From: Luidia sarsii
Lineage: Eukaryota > Echinodermata > Asteroidea > Paxillosida > Luidiidae
Reading direction: 5' to 3'
DNA: 64,000 bases
Assembly: GCA_949987565.1 (NCBI GenBank)
Contig: OX465102.1
Location: forward strand, 17,868,968-17,932,967
Shown here: positions 1 through 16,800 of the stretch, in pieces
Position numbering within the stretch: the first letter of the stretch is position 1
How the letters are laid out: every line of letters begins with the position of its first letter
Notes under the pieces: generated by a model
What the model saw: the letters and a program-made list of their open reading frames with translations, nothing else
Told to the model about the DNA's origin: nothing
The model's database searches: none
Translations under genes and position numbers: made by a program

Positions 1-1189
1 AAAGAACGGGGTTATCCGGGTTATACTATGTACATCTGTTTTACGAGGCAGTCCGATGATCCATCCCAGAGGTTGACAATAATCTGCTGATAAGGAAAGC
101 AATCGCTGTTATCTGCCAAAGTTCGTCGGCTGGCTGGTGCCGTTGAATTTGTTTTTCTCTGTTCTCGACTCAAGATTAATTTTATGGCTGTACCTAAAAA
201 ATGTGTCCGTGGCTCCGGGCTTTGTTAATTTGTAGCCAGTGGGACAAAATGCTACCTTTTCAACAGATTTCATCTGGATTTTCTCTATCTTTATAAAAGA
301 CCATTTTCTTTCATTTCAGTCCTATACTCGCTTCTTTATGTTTCAGAAAAGCCCATCTAGATTACGGACGTTGTGCTATTCTAAAAAAAAAAAAAATTAA
401 CGAAAAGTACTACTTGTACTGTAAAAAAAATCTGCCAGTGAATCAACAAGGTGCGTTATAGATTATGTTCTGTGTGGAACTGTAGATCTAGGTAGACGCG
501 ACTGCTAATCGAAGCTAATAATTTTATATTATTCTCAATTGTTAGAGGGCCTGACGTTTCGATCCTAGCAGGACCTTTCTCAAAGGCAAAGCTAATTATT
601 GAACGCACCCACGAACAAGTAGATTTCTTGGTTTACAGGTCTAATTATTATTGAAAGAAATTAAACTTAAATTAACTTAAATTAAACTTGATTCTAAGGT
701 GATATACAAAAATGTTGCAAACTGCTCGATTCTGTGTAAACTTGATTCTGTGTAATAATTTATTATATAAACTTGATTCTGTGTAATATTGATATTACAT
801 GTATATAGTTTGAATGTAATTTTTTTAAATTCTAAAATATTTCCACCATGTAATGATTATTATAAAATAATTCACGCTGCGTACAACTACAACAAAACCC
901 AATCTTTACTCCGACCGCTATAAAAGTTGCCATACTTTTAATTTTTGAACGCGTGAGGGCGCTTTCCACGTGCCTGTAGGATGGGAAAACTTTGTTGTTT
1001 ACCAACCCAACACTAGTAAACACTATGGAATATGGAAACATGGAAGTTCGATTGAAGGTAGGGGCTGGGAACTGGCTTGTTTTCGATCAACATTATTCAG
1101 TAATTACTTGGTGGGGATTTAAATTTCTTCTCTAGTGGGGACCTGGAGGCTGGAGGAAAACTTCCTCTACTCCAGGTCTACATGTGGTT
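1..1189. other. Upstream intergenic stretch, no gene recognised
   Basis: I see no exon here that I can support. Positions 543-596 and 700-790 carry fragments of the fold-back family described at 4215-4350 (the TGACGTTTCGATCC core and the GTTGCAAACTGCTC end). A less repetitive, more GC-rich patch at about 890-1060 contains a short + strand ATG frame starting at 1024 that runs into a GT 33 bases later. It could be a promoter or leader exon of the gene that follows, but nothing confirms this. Confidence 0.4.
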
Positions 1190-1600
1190 AGCCCGAGCAT
1201 GATTCAAGTAACTTGGACTTAAATCGCCCTTTTTGGAATTTAGGAGGGGCTGACCCCTCCAAAATTACAAAAAGGGCGACTTTAAGGTTTAAGTTACTCG
1301 GACTAGTCTATGGTTTAACTAGTTTAAGACTATAACTAGTCCGAGTAACTTGGACCTCACAGTTATTGTTGGCATTGAAATTTTTGAGGGGTCAGGCGAT
1401 ATAGTTACTAATTACTAATAAATAGTAGACAGTTGGTACCACCATTACTCTCAGTAGTAGTACAAGTTTTAGTACTTGTACTATTACAAACTAGTACTAG
1501 TACTACTAGTACTACTACTACTACTAGTTAAAGTTAGTAGCCCGACCCCTCCAAAATTTCAAGAAGGGTGATTGTAAGGTCCAAGTTACTCGGACTAGAC
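1190..1600. repeat. Fold-back repeats built on CGAGTAACTTGGAC
   Basis: The motif GAGTAACTTGGAC and its complement GTCCAAGTTACTC flank blocks reading AAAGGGCGA and GACCCCTCCAAAAT, making nested inverted repeats. The stretch 1430-1530 is a mixture of ACTAGT and AGTACT palindromes. The same family appears as a cleaner palindrome at 57537-57690. I see no coding capacity. Confidence 0.6.
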
Positions 1601-1826
1601 AAAAATGTTGATTGTGCCCACGGCGACGATGCTGCCACATGCTGGATCTTTCTCAAAGGCAGAATGGGAATGATTGAATCTCAATGACTAAAACAGATAT
1701 TACGGGAGAGAAGTTTTAAGCAGATACGGATGACAGAAAATGGACAAATGAGTGAGTGATTCATTATTATTTTTGGTTTATTCAACAGGCTGGAAGCTAA
1801 TTTGAAAACCAAGTGACCATAAATTG

Positions 1827-7371
<5,545 letters not shown>

Positions 7372-7659
7372 GGCCACAGACCGCTGTCTGGTACCCTGGG
7401 TTCATGAATCCAAGGACCCACTCAAAAAGAGGAAACTGATAGTGCCAGTCTTAGCCAAATGAGATAATCTTGTCTTCCAATGCAGATGTGATGACCAACT
7501 ATTTGTTCCAAACTTGATCAAAGTTTCAGTGGCACTCTCAACTGTAACACATATATTTAAACCACAGATTTTGGGCCTACGTCAAAACCTGGTCCAGTCC
7601 AATTATCTGTGGTATTTTAGATGTATAACAATCCCAGTGTTTTTTTTTGTCCATTTAGG

Positions 7660-8015
7660 CCCTATACAACATTGGTTAAGGTCAAAAGATTGCACAGTTT
7701 GTGTATTAAATCATTCAATATTCCAAAAAAGAAATCCTGCAAAGGTTTTAGCTCAAATGGTAATCTGAGAAAGTAGAAAAAGGTAAAAAAAATCTTGGTT
7801 TTCGCACCGTTCGGTAGTGTAAGAAATAGCTTATTAATTGCGAGTAATAAACTATTTGTCGATATTTGTGTGAAGATTTCTCCAGAAGTACAGCATCCCA
7901 GACCATAAAATTTCAACATGAGGATTCTATCATGACCATCTACAAACTGTGTAAATTAGAAGGAAATCTGTGGACATCGACGTTTTCCAATCTTCCCAAT
8001 GTTGTATAGGGCCTT
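7660..8015. repeat. Copy of the TAGTGTAAGAAAT element, downstream of GTPBP8 stop
   Basis: It is the longest + oriented copy of the family at 2805-3060. It begins near CCTATACAACATTGGTTAAG and closes with CCAATGTTGTATAGGGCC, so its two ends are inverted repeats of each other. Two small frames inside are repeat-derived. It lies in the presumed 3-prime UTR or flank of GTPBP8. Confidence 0.75.
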
Positions 8016-8591
8016 TAAGTAGGCAAAGAGTTGAGCATACAGTGCTAATCACACACCCAGTTGGGCAAACTCTCATTAAATTGTATTCTCATAGATGCGA
8101 AATTGAGTGGAAATTGAGTACCCACGAGTTCCAGTGGAACTTACTGGTACATGTATATGACTTGCATGGTGAGTTGTACTCGTGCCCCTTGCTCAAGAGC
8201 AGCTGGAGACTGTATTCATAATTCAACGGGACTGCCGCATTGGTGGGGCTGTGTCCATGTTCATTGGCTGTGGCTTCAAATTAAAATGTACGGTATCTAT
8301 GGCCGTTTACGAAATGAAGGCTTAGGCTCGGGCTCAGGCTTCGTCTCCGTCTGACAAAACCTGAAAATCCAGGTTGTGGTTTGTTTTTTGAATTTGAAGG
8401 TTTGTTGGCTTGATAGTACAGGGTGTTCCCCCATGAATCTGGGGCCAAACACTGTGATATTAATATTGAGCAAGATAGATATGTAACCTAAGCCTAAACC
8501 AAGCCTAAGCCTTCATTTCGTAAACAGCCTGTAACTGTGTCCTGTGGTCTTCTCCCTGCACCGCGTCACCAACCATTCTCGGAAAAGCTCA

Positions 8592-8653
8592 AATAAATTA
8601 AACTTTTAAAAACCTAGTCCTCAAAAGTATATCAGCATTATATCAAGAATAAA
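8592..8653 (+). promoter_or_regulatory. Candidate polyadenylation signals for GTPBP8
   Basis: AATAAA occurs at 8592-8597 and 8648-8653 in a simple, repeat-poor A-rich stretch after the GTPBP8 stop at 7371. An earlier AATAAA near 7845 lies inside a dispersed repeat. Which one is used cannot be told from sequence. Confidence 0.35.
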
Positions 8654-8706
8654 GGACCAATTTGCCAAACAAAACAACACAAGTGCTTTAGTTTTTTTCA
8701 GACGAC

Positions 8707-8712
8707 TTTATT
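8707..8712 (-). promoter_or_regulatory. Candidate polyadenylation signal for THOC2
   Basis: TTTATT on the + strand reads AATAAA on the minus strand, facing the GTPBP8 signals about 55 bases away, as expected between convergent genes. If used, the THOC2 3-prime UTR would be about 5.1 kb and full of repeats, which is long. A nearer non-canonical site is equally possible. Confidence 0.3.
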
Positions 8713-8959
8713 ATAAAACGAAATTACAGAATGGTTTGATGTACACACAGCAATCCTCCTTGGATAATCCAAATGTTGGCTCGATTCTCTTCCTTGTGTT
8801 TCCCGCACCCCTCCAAAAAAGTACAAATTTTACATATCCATCTAAATTTCAAGCCAAATGTGATGTTGTGAATGTAGGTTTACTATGGAGTTTACTTGGC
8901 CTTTAAACTGGACTCATTTTGCATTTCAAGAGAAGAATGAAAATGGAGTCGAACCATTG

Positions 8960-9140
8960 TACTTCAATGAAGGTCTGCTCTACTCGCTGTATGATCGGCA
9001 CTGGATGCTCAGTGCTTTGCCCGACTGCCTCCCTGTACAAAAACCACGGGCAACTTGGGAATGCCATCGGGCAAAGCACCGAGAATGCAGTGCTAAGCAC
9101 TCGCAGTGTAACCCTCATTGAATTCCGTTCTCACTGACGC
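8960..9140. repeat. Inverted pair of SINE-tail fragments
   Basis: The words CTCAGTGCTTTGCCCGA and CATCGGGCAAAGCACCGAG face each other about 80 bases apart, followed by ACCCTCATTGAATT. They are the tail of the tRNA-like SINE complete at 14245-14410. The tRNA-like head is missing. Confidence 0.6.
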
Positions 9141-9317
9141 AAAATCGTAAAAAATATGAGCCGCCATCTTGACTGAGGCCACACTGCAAGAGTCTGGTTC
9201 AACAGCCTGTGCAAGGGACGCCATCCCATTAAACCAGCAAGCCACACACCTTGCATCCATTCATCTGCTGAGTGGGCTCTTACAGTAATACCACTTTTGA
9301 ACTGGCATTAAGAATCA

Positions 9318-9490
9318 GGGGCCGATTTCACCAACGCTTTGCAATCATTGCAAATGCCAAAATCAATCCCTAGGTCTGAAATCCATCGCAACTTAGCAAT
9401 TGGTGTACCATTAAGTTGCGATGGATTTCAGACTTAACCAAAGATTTTGGCGTTTGCGTTGATCGCAAAGCAATAGTGAAATCGGTCCCT
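9318..9490. repeat. About 170-bp fold-back MITE (GGGGCCGATTTCACC ends)
   Basis: The ends GGGGCCGATTTCACCAACGC and its complement enclose GTCTGAAATCCATCGCAACT and its inverse. A second copy is at 56208-56382 in URAH intron 2. The shape (short, palindromic, no coding capacity) fits a non-autonomous DNA transposon. Confidence 0.8.
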
Positions 9491-9579
9491 GTTTACAACC
9501 CTGATATTACGGTCCTAGCAGGAGCTTTTTTGAAGGCAGCATGACATGGAAAAAAAAGGTAATTATGTGAACTCAAGAG

Positions 9580-10330
9580 TTCGGTTCTCACACATTTTTA
9601 TGAGTTTGAGTGGAACCCATGAGTTCTTATGAGTTCAAGTGGAACTTACAAGTACTCACTGAGTGCGACTCATAAGTACCTGCAAGGTCACTGGACTTGT
9701 GAGCACCCACAAGTTCAAGTGGACTCATGAGTACCCACAAGTTCAAGTGGGACTCATGTGTAACCACAAGTTCAAGTAGAACTCATGTGTAACCACAAGT
9801 TCAAGTGGGACTCATGAGTACCCACAAGTTCAAGTGGACTCATGAGTACCCACAAGTTCAAGTGGACTCATGAGTACCCACAAGTTCAAGTGGACTCATG
9901 AGCACCCACAAGTTCAAGTGGGACTCATGAGTACCCACAAGTTCAAGTGGACTCATGAGTACCCACAAGTTCAAGTGGACTCATGAGTACCCACAAGTTC
10001 AAGTGGACTCATGTGTAACCACAAGTTCAAGTGGGACTCATAAGTACTCACAAGTTCAAGTAGAACTCATGTGTAACCACAAGTTCAAGTGGGACTCATG
10101 AGTACCCACACGTTCAAGTAGAACTCATGTGTAACCACAAGTTCAAGTGGGATTCATGGTACCCACAAGTTCAAGTGGGACTCATGAGTACCCACAAGTT
10201 CAAGTGGGACTCATGTAACCACATGTTTATGAGTACCCACATGCTCAAGCTGGACTCATGAGTACCCGTAAGTTCAAGTGGGACTCACAGGCACTTATAG
10301 GTCTGAGTGACACTCACTAGAACTCATGAG
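9580..10330. repeat. 28-29 bp minisatellite, roughly 25 copies
   Basis: The unit reads approximately CACAAGTTCAAGTGG followed by GACTCATGAGTACC. Units differ by one base in length (GTGGACTC or GTGGGACTC) and by a TGTGTAACC variant of TGAGTACC. It lies between GTPBP8 and the THOC2 stop. Confidence 0.9.
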
Positions 10331-10863
10331 TTTCAGTGGTCTGCTATCTCTTTGCTCAGCAGAAGTAGACTTGAGGTAGAATTTTCTTTTCAAGTACATG
10401 ACTTGCGTGATGACACCTTTTTTTAATGAATGTCGTGAGAGCTTGAAAAAAATAATAATAAGGAAAACAACCAAGAGCATCCTAGATCAGGAGGAAGATC
10501 ACCTTGATGAAGAGCAGCTTGAGAATACGTGTTCATAATGCAATGGGCGGCTGCAGGGAATCCCCACAGACTTGTGCGATGCTTTCAGCCATAGCCTTAG
10601 ACACCAGTGGCCTTATTCAGCTTCCACCTATAAAAGTATATACAGACTCACAAGGATCTTGGAGATTCACTCCCATAATTAACGGACACTAGAGGGTGTC
10701 TCAACCACTTGACCATCCAGCCAGTGGAGGTTGTGTAACAGCAGGTGCCTCAACTCAAATCGCAGATAAATTATGATTTGCGTCGGTGAGATTGTGATTC
10801 AATGTAGGTTTGCTCACTAGAGACACGTAGTCAATACAAAAACTGTTGCACACTGTTCACTGA

Positions 10864-10990
10864 CTTAAATGATCTGCAATACATAGATCTCAAAAGTTAG
10901 AGGGCCTGACGTTTTGATCCTAGCAGGACCTTTCTCCAAGGCAAAGCCTTTGCCTTGGAGAAACGTCAGGCCCTCTAACTTTTGAGATAT
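10864..10990. repeat. Internally deleted copy of the GGCCTGACGTTT fold-back
   Basis: The left arm keeps TAGAGGGCCTGACGTTTTGATCC and CAGGACCTTTCTCC. The right arm jumps from CCTTGGAG to AAACGTCAGGCCCTC, so part of the second arm is lost. Outer arms CTCAAAAGTTAGAGGGCC and CCCTCTAACTTTTGAG still match. Confidence 0.75.
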
Positions 10991-11861
10991 AGACATGTAG
11001 TCCACACAAATGCCCAGTGCTTTGCCCGATTGCCTGTTTGGAAGGCGCACAGACAGCTTGGGCCTGTGGGTGCATTTGGCAGCATATAGTGGCAGCGACA
11101 CATCGAGTGGGGCAAATGCTTGTTGAAATGCATTCTCACTGACGCAAATTCATAAAACACCTACAATATACATAATGTAAAACATGAGCAAAATGCCATC
11201 TGAAATGTTGCCCTGCATTTGCAAAATCAATTCATCAAAGTAACAGCTGAGTAACAGCTTAGATCTTAAAAAAACAAAACGGTCAAACCCTGCAAATTTC
11301 TCACGGTATCATCTCATAGCTTTAAAATGCCTTTTTTTTTCTCCTCAAATTCTTATCATATTTTTGAAATCGACTACTGTGTTTGCAAAGACCCCCCAAA
11401 ATCATCACAAAAGCTGGTCGAGAAATTTGGTAAAACATCACGGTTCCCCTTTTCTGGGGTTTGTGGTCTGATCGCAAAATGAAATATCATTCAAAGTAAA
11501 GAGGGCCTGACTATTTGATCCTAGCGGAACCATCCTCCAAAAGGTCTTTTGGGAAGGCCCAGCTTGAGTCGACAGAGACGAGCTCTTGGACTCTTTCAGC
11601 CACTGTGAACCTCTCGTATACCGTGGGGTCGTCATGTGAAATGCACCCTTGTCAGTCAGCTTTTTGTAAAAAAATTTGAGTTTGCCTTCAAAGTGACCGT
11701 ACATTGGAATAAAACACAAATAAACAGACAGAAATTACATCACAACCAAAACAAGAAACTCAATGGGATTTTTGCATAGTGTAAACTGTTGACCCAGACA
11801 ATAACATGCATTATACAATGTAATAACTTATGAAAATGGACGCCTTGTTGCCAGTCTAAGA

Positions 11862-11985
11862 CCGTGTCCGAAACGGGCGTCTAGAGCTAGGTCTAGGTCT
11901 TTCCCCTATTGGAAATACACGGAGATGTGAAGACAATAGCTTTATAGCCGTAGCTCTGGAAGCCCGTTTCGGACACGGCCTCACT
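11862..11985. repeat. Second copy of the 120-bp fold-back MITE
   Basis: It is in inverted orientation relative to 6560-6685 and has the same ends and centre. It lies in the region between GTPBP8 and THOC2, or in the THOC2 3-prime UTR if the distal polyadenylation site is used. Confidence 0.8.
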
Positions 11986-12084
11986 CAATTTGTTTGTTCT
12001 TCTCCCATACAGCAACTCACATGTCCGGGTCTGCATATCTCAACAAGCAAGGCCAACAAATTAAGTAGTAGCGCATTGGTAAGG

Positions 12085-12375
12085 TCCTGTACAAACTCAT
12101 TGGCTATGGCTTAAGTTTACACATGGGTCTATGGAAGAAGCCACAGGCTAGTGGCTACAGGCAACGTGTTTGGCTTAAGCTTCAGCTTGTATACGAATCT
12201 ATGGAAGCCACTAGGCTGGTGGCTGCAGCTGATACCCAGAGATGTGCGTACAGCTATGGCTATGTCTTCAGTTTAAACACGAGACTATGGAAGCCAACAG
12301 CTAGTTGATAGACCCAATCCCCACAGATTATATCTGGCTGTGGCTTCAGTTTGCACACAAGTCTATGGAAGCCAC
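12085..12375. repeat. Tandem repeat around CTATGGAAGCCACTAG, about 4 units
   Basis: Units of roughly 65-100 bases share ACACRAGTCTATGGAAGCC, then CACTAGCTGGTGGCTACAG, then GGCTATGGCTT. A related set is at 37215-37500 in THOC2 intron 10, so the unit is dispersed as well as tandem. Confidence 0.7.
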
Positions 12376-12979
12376 TAGCTGGTGACTACAGGCAATCCTC
12401 ATAGGTGAGTGCATTCTTCCCAGCCTTAGCCAATGGATTTGGACACAGTCAGGCAGAGGCAGGGCCTGAACCACTGACAAAGCTAGAGCCAAGAATTTGA
12501 AAAACAAAAGTTCCCATGTGACAACCTTCGACCCAGGGCTTCTGACTGGACACATTATCGATACTCTTGTGGATGACGAGACCAAGGCAAACTATCATCA
12601 CTCCATATGCAAAAAGAATTTGAAACAATTTATACAAGAAAACCCTTTTTTTCCCAATAGCCGGTGGTTTGATATCAAGAGTAAAAACGAAAGGTTTCAC
12701 AAAACTCTCAAATGCAATATTTTATAGTGTATTTATCTCCAGTGCCTCCGAGGAGGTTAGAGGTCAATGTCAATTTACATCAGCTGTGTGCTGATTGGCT
12801 GGATTCTGGCCACTAACGGGCACTGTGATTGGACAGACTGGTGATGGGTAAATATTTATGTCGACCGGGCAGCCAATCGTCAAGGGCGTCGCTTGCGAGA
12901 GCTGGAATGAGTAGGAAAGGTTAAGGAAAAGACAAAGTGGCAATGACAGAAGAACAAATAAATACTTAGACTTCAGATT

Positions 12980-13310
12980 TCAAACAAAAGATGTGCAGTT
13001 GTGTCAACTCACTCCTACTAAACCTCCAAGGAATTCTGGAAGTCAGGAGCGGAATCACGGAACTTGACATTGTTCATCTGAATGAAAGTGGGGGAGTGAT
13101 CCCTGGAGATATACGGCAGCTAATGGTTGAATTGCTTCTGACTGGCGCCCCCACCCCGACAAAGACTAGTTGACTATTAGGGAAGGCCACCATCTAAGGG
13201 CGGGATAGCTCAAATGGAAGAGCACTGGTACGTTACTCTAGAGGTCTCGGGTCCAAGTCCCGGGCCTGTCAAAGTTTTCTTTGCCAATTTTCAATTTGTT
13301 CTGAAAGATT
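12980..13310 (+). mobile_element. tRNA-derived SINE, family 1, long copy
   Basis: The region 13199-13268 is tRNA-like: TAGCTCAAATGG fits an RNA polymerase III box A and GGTCCAAGTCCC a slightly damaged box B. It is preceded by a conserved module (13075-13195) holding GATCCCTGGAGATATACGGC and GACTGGCGCCCCCACC, and followed by TTTTCTTTGCCAATTTTCAA. The same three-part order recurs elsewhere in this window, so the whole is the element rather than a tRNA gene. Other copies are at 33695, 36835, 38475, 42935, 49860, 54665, 55015 and 60915. Confidence 0.8.
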
Positions 13311-13369
13311 GTTTGATTTCCATGCTTGATAGATGATCATCACACGAAAATTAATGGTGCAAAAACAGC

Positions 13370-13770
13370 TCAGTAGGCAATTGAACGAACACAAATGAAG
13401 CAACATGTGTGAATAAGCAACACAAAGTAACAAACCAATGTATGAACACCCCAAGAAATGAACAAACAAACAACCACACAAATTAACCAACAAACAAATG
13501 ATTGAATGAACAAATGAACAACTATACCAATGAACAGAAACAAATGAACAAACACACCTACAAATCAACAAACAAACAATGAGGACACGAACAACCATAC
13601 AAATGAACTAACAAACAAATGAAATGAACAAACAACCATACAAATTAACCAACAAATAAATGAATGAACCAACGAACAACCATACAAATTAACCAACAAA
13701 CAAATGATAAGAAAAAAAGCAATGAATACACAAACAAATGAATAGATAGATCAATAATTGAATGAAAACC
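13370..13770. repeat. AACAAACAAATG-type degenerate tandem repeat
   Basis: About 400 bases are built from AACAAACAAATGAA, AACAACCATACAAATTAACC and ATGAATGAACAA words, with an irregular 35-50 base super-unit. It starts about 45 bases downstream (in THOC2 sense) of the THOC2 stop codon, so it probably lies in the mRNA 3-prime UTR. Confidence 0.8.
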
Positions 13771-13814
13771 CCCGAAACAACAAGGTTTTGGATGTGAATT
13801 CCACTCCAAGACGG

Positions 13815-16800
13815 TCAAGGATATTGTCTGTCCTCCTCGTCCTCCTTGGCCTCCCGTTTGGCCTTCCTCATCTCCTCCTTGCGGCCGTCCTCGCCTCTCG
13901 ATTCCCTCTTGGAGGCCTTCTCGGCCATTGACTCCTCGTTGCGACTCTCCTTGCGCGACTTGGACGAGTCGCGCTCGCGGTCCTTGGGAGTGTCCTGGGC
14001 AAGACGAGTCACAGCATCATGGACGTCAAAGCCATTTAGAGGATCATTCATATCGTTCCAATCCCGCCCGAGCTGCCTGAATTTTTTTGCATCAGGCATC
14101 GGGCAAAGCACTGAGCACTCAGTGCTTATCATGTTGAGCAGGGCAAACCCTCATTGATTTACATTCTCCTGGATGCAAACATCGTGCTATACCTATGATG
14201 CAATGCGGTACCCGCCGCTATATCATTCAAATCTGCCACACGACCTAGAACAGCTTGGTGGTCAAGTGGTTAAGACGTCTATACAAGAAAGCGGGATTCG
14301 CAGGTTCGAATCCCGTCCGAGCTGCCTGCAATTTTTTGCATCAGGCATCGGGCAAAGCACTGAGCACTCGGTGCTTATCACGTCGAGCAGGGCAAACCCT
14401 CATTGAATCACTTATATTAGACTCGCAACAGGCTGACAACACCGAGAACGAAGCCAGCCTCTGCAGCTGCTTCCTGTGTCTTATCTGATGGTGGTATTGC
14501 AAGCATTTTGCATCACCCATGGTTGTTAAACTTTTTTTTTTTTTTGGAGGAAGGATGTCGGTCAGAGAGTGTGTATAGGCCTTTTCACACTATGAACATC
14601 CGATCCATGTCGAAATCTACACAGGTACAAACAATGTCCAACACGGGTAACTTTCAACACTGGTCACTTTGGATCCATTTTCAATACTGGCGTTCGCTCG
14701 ACACGTAATGTTTCGACCCGTGTATTTCGTGATCTTTTCACACTCCACACTGTATCATGCTTTCAACACGGATATGGACCCTTTAGTGCCATATAACTAC
14801 AGTGTGATGCTGCATACACTCGATCGTTACGTTCCACTGGTCGAACTCAACCCAGACACGTTCAGGCTATGGCTTTCAACACGTGTCGGCCGCTCTCAAC
14901 CCATCCTCCCAGCAGGGTTGGTTTCAACACGTGTCGAGCGCTCTACACGGGTCGACGCCGTGTTGAAATCATGCAGTGCGAAAAAGCTCAGTCTAGTTAA
15001 CACGGGTCCAACACAGACTTTTCGTGTGGAAATGTCTGCAGGGTGGTGGGCTATACCTTCTTGCCACTGGACGCTCTCTCCCCGTTGATCACCGCATCCC
15101 CGGAGCTGGAGGGCCGACTGCTTGTCTTGGCCGTCTTCAGACGATCCTTGTCTTCACGGGCACTCGGGGAGGACGAGGACTTCCGACCGCCTGAGGAGCA
15201 AGAGCAGGGGAGGGGGGATAAGACACTCTCTCCCAGTGTCTTTGCACCAAGGGTGGGTTCGAACCTCGATCATTCCTTCACTTCTCTCCTGCTCAGTGAA
15301 AGATGCACAGCACTTAAAGCCCCTACACAACATTGGTCGAGCTCAAAGAATAGCATCCATACGTTGTCTGATCCAACATATGCATGAAATAGCACACCTG
15401 TGAAAATTTCAAACAAGTTTTCTTGACCAATTTTTCAATTAGTTCAAAAGTTCCCAGTCAGTTTTTCCTTTGCTTGTTGACACCGATCCCCAATGTCTCC
15501 AAAAGATTCCAAACCCAGCCTCTGACCATCCATCACTTCACCGCCTTCCCACGGGTCCTCCCCCTGTCCCTACCTGGGTCTTCGTCTTTCCTCCGCTTGG
15601 ACTCGTGCCCGTCCCTCTCGCCCTCCGAGTGGTCGCGCTTCTTGTCCGCCGCCTTCTTGTCCCTGTCGCGCCGGCTCTCCCGGTCCCTCTCGCTGCGCTC
15701 GTGCGACTCCTTCTCCGCCTCCTTGGGCCGCTCCTGCACCTGGATCCGTCAGAGGGGAGAAATCAACGAGCCTGGTCGGTCCCCCATGATGCCCCTTCTC
15801 GCCCGACAGAAGGGGAGAGGGGAGGGGGGGGGGGCAAACCCGTGAGCAGTCCGCCGTGCGGCAATTTGTCTGCGTGCCTTTGTGCAATGGCGGCCTTTGT
15901 GAGGTCAAAGGTGAAATGGACGGTGTTACTAGAGATGGTGAACTTCACTTACGTTTGGCGACTGATGCCCGACCTTGCGGCGTTTGTGATCTGAAAACCA
16001 AAAAAGGAATGGATATTCACTCTACAATTCAGTAAATTATCATGTGCTCATTACTACATGCTCACTGTGCATTTATTATGCGGTCATTATTTATTCATTA
16101 TGAACTAGTTATGCAGTCATTACGTATCCATTATGTGCTCATTAGCCATCCATCATGAACTTGTTATGTATTCATTGGGTATTCATTATGCATTCATTAT
16201 GCAGTCATTATGCAGTCATTGTGTATTCATTATGCATTCATTGTGTATTCATTATGCATTCATAGTGTATTTATTGTGTATTCATTATGCATTCATTATG
16301 TATTCATTATGTATTCGTTATATATTCATTATGTATTCGTTATGCATTCATTACATGTTCATTATGCAGCCCTTGTGTATCCATTATACATTCTTTTTTC
16401 ATTCATTGTGTGTTAATTACATATTTATTATGCATTCATTACATGTTCATTATGCATTCATTGTGTATTCATATTATATTCATATTTACCATGTGCCCAT
16501 TACCGCCCGGTGTTATGAACAATGTTACGAACAAGCTCTCATCACACTGAACGGACTGCACACACATCCACATCATGATCACGTGACCCCCTGACCCACC
16601 TCTGTCGCTAGTCTCTTTTCCAGGAGACACCCTGCGCGAGCCCGTGCCGGACGAGGCTTGGCTGGAGTTGGAGGCGATGCTTTCCCCTCGCTGGAGCCGC
16701 TCGCTGCTGCTCCGCCTGTCCTCCTTCGCCTCCAGCTCCGCACCCGCCGACGTCCTCTTGGACTTGTGCGACTTCTCCTGGCTTTGGTCACTAGAGGGCG

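Noticed and set aside
15423..15994. 140- and 174-codon plus frames
   Set aside because: Antisense shadows of THOC2 exons 32 and 33, open because of the Lys/Glu/Arg codon bias on the other strand.
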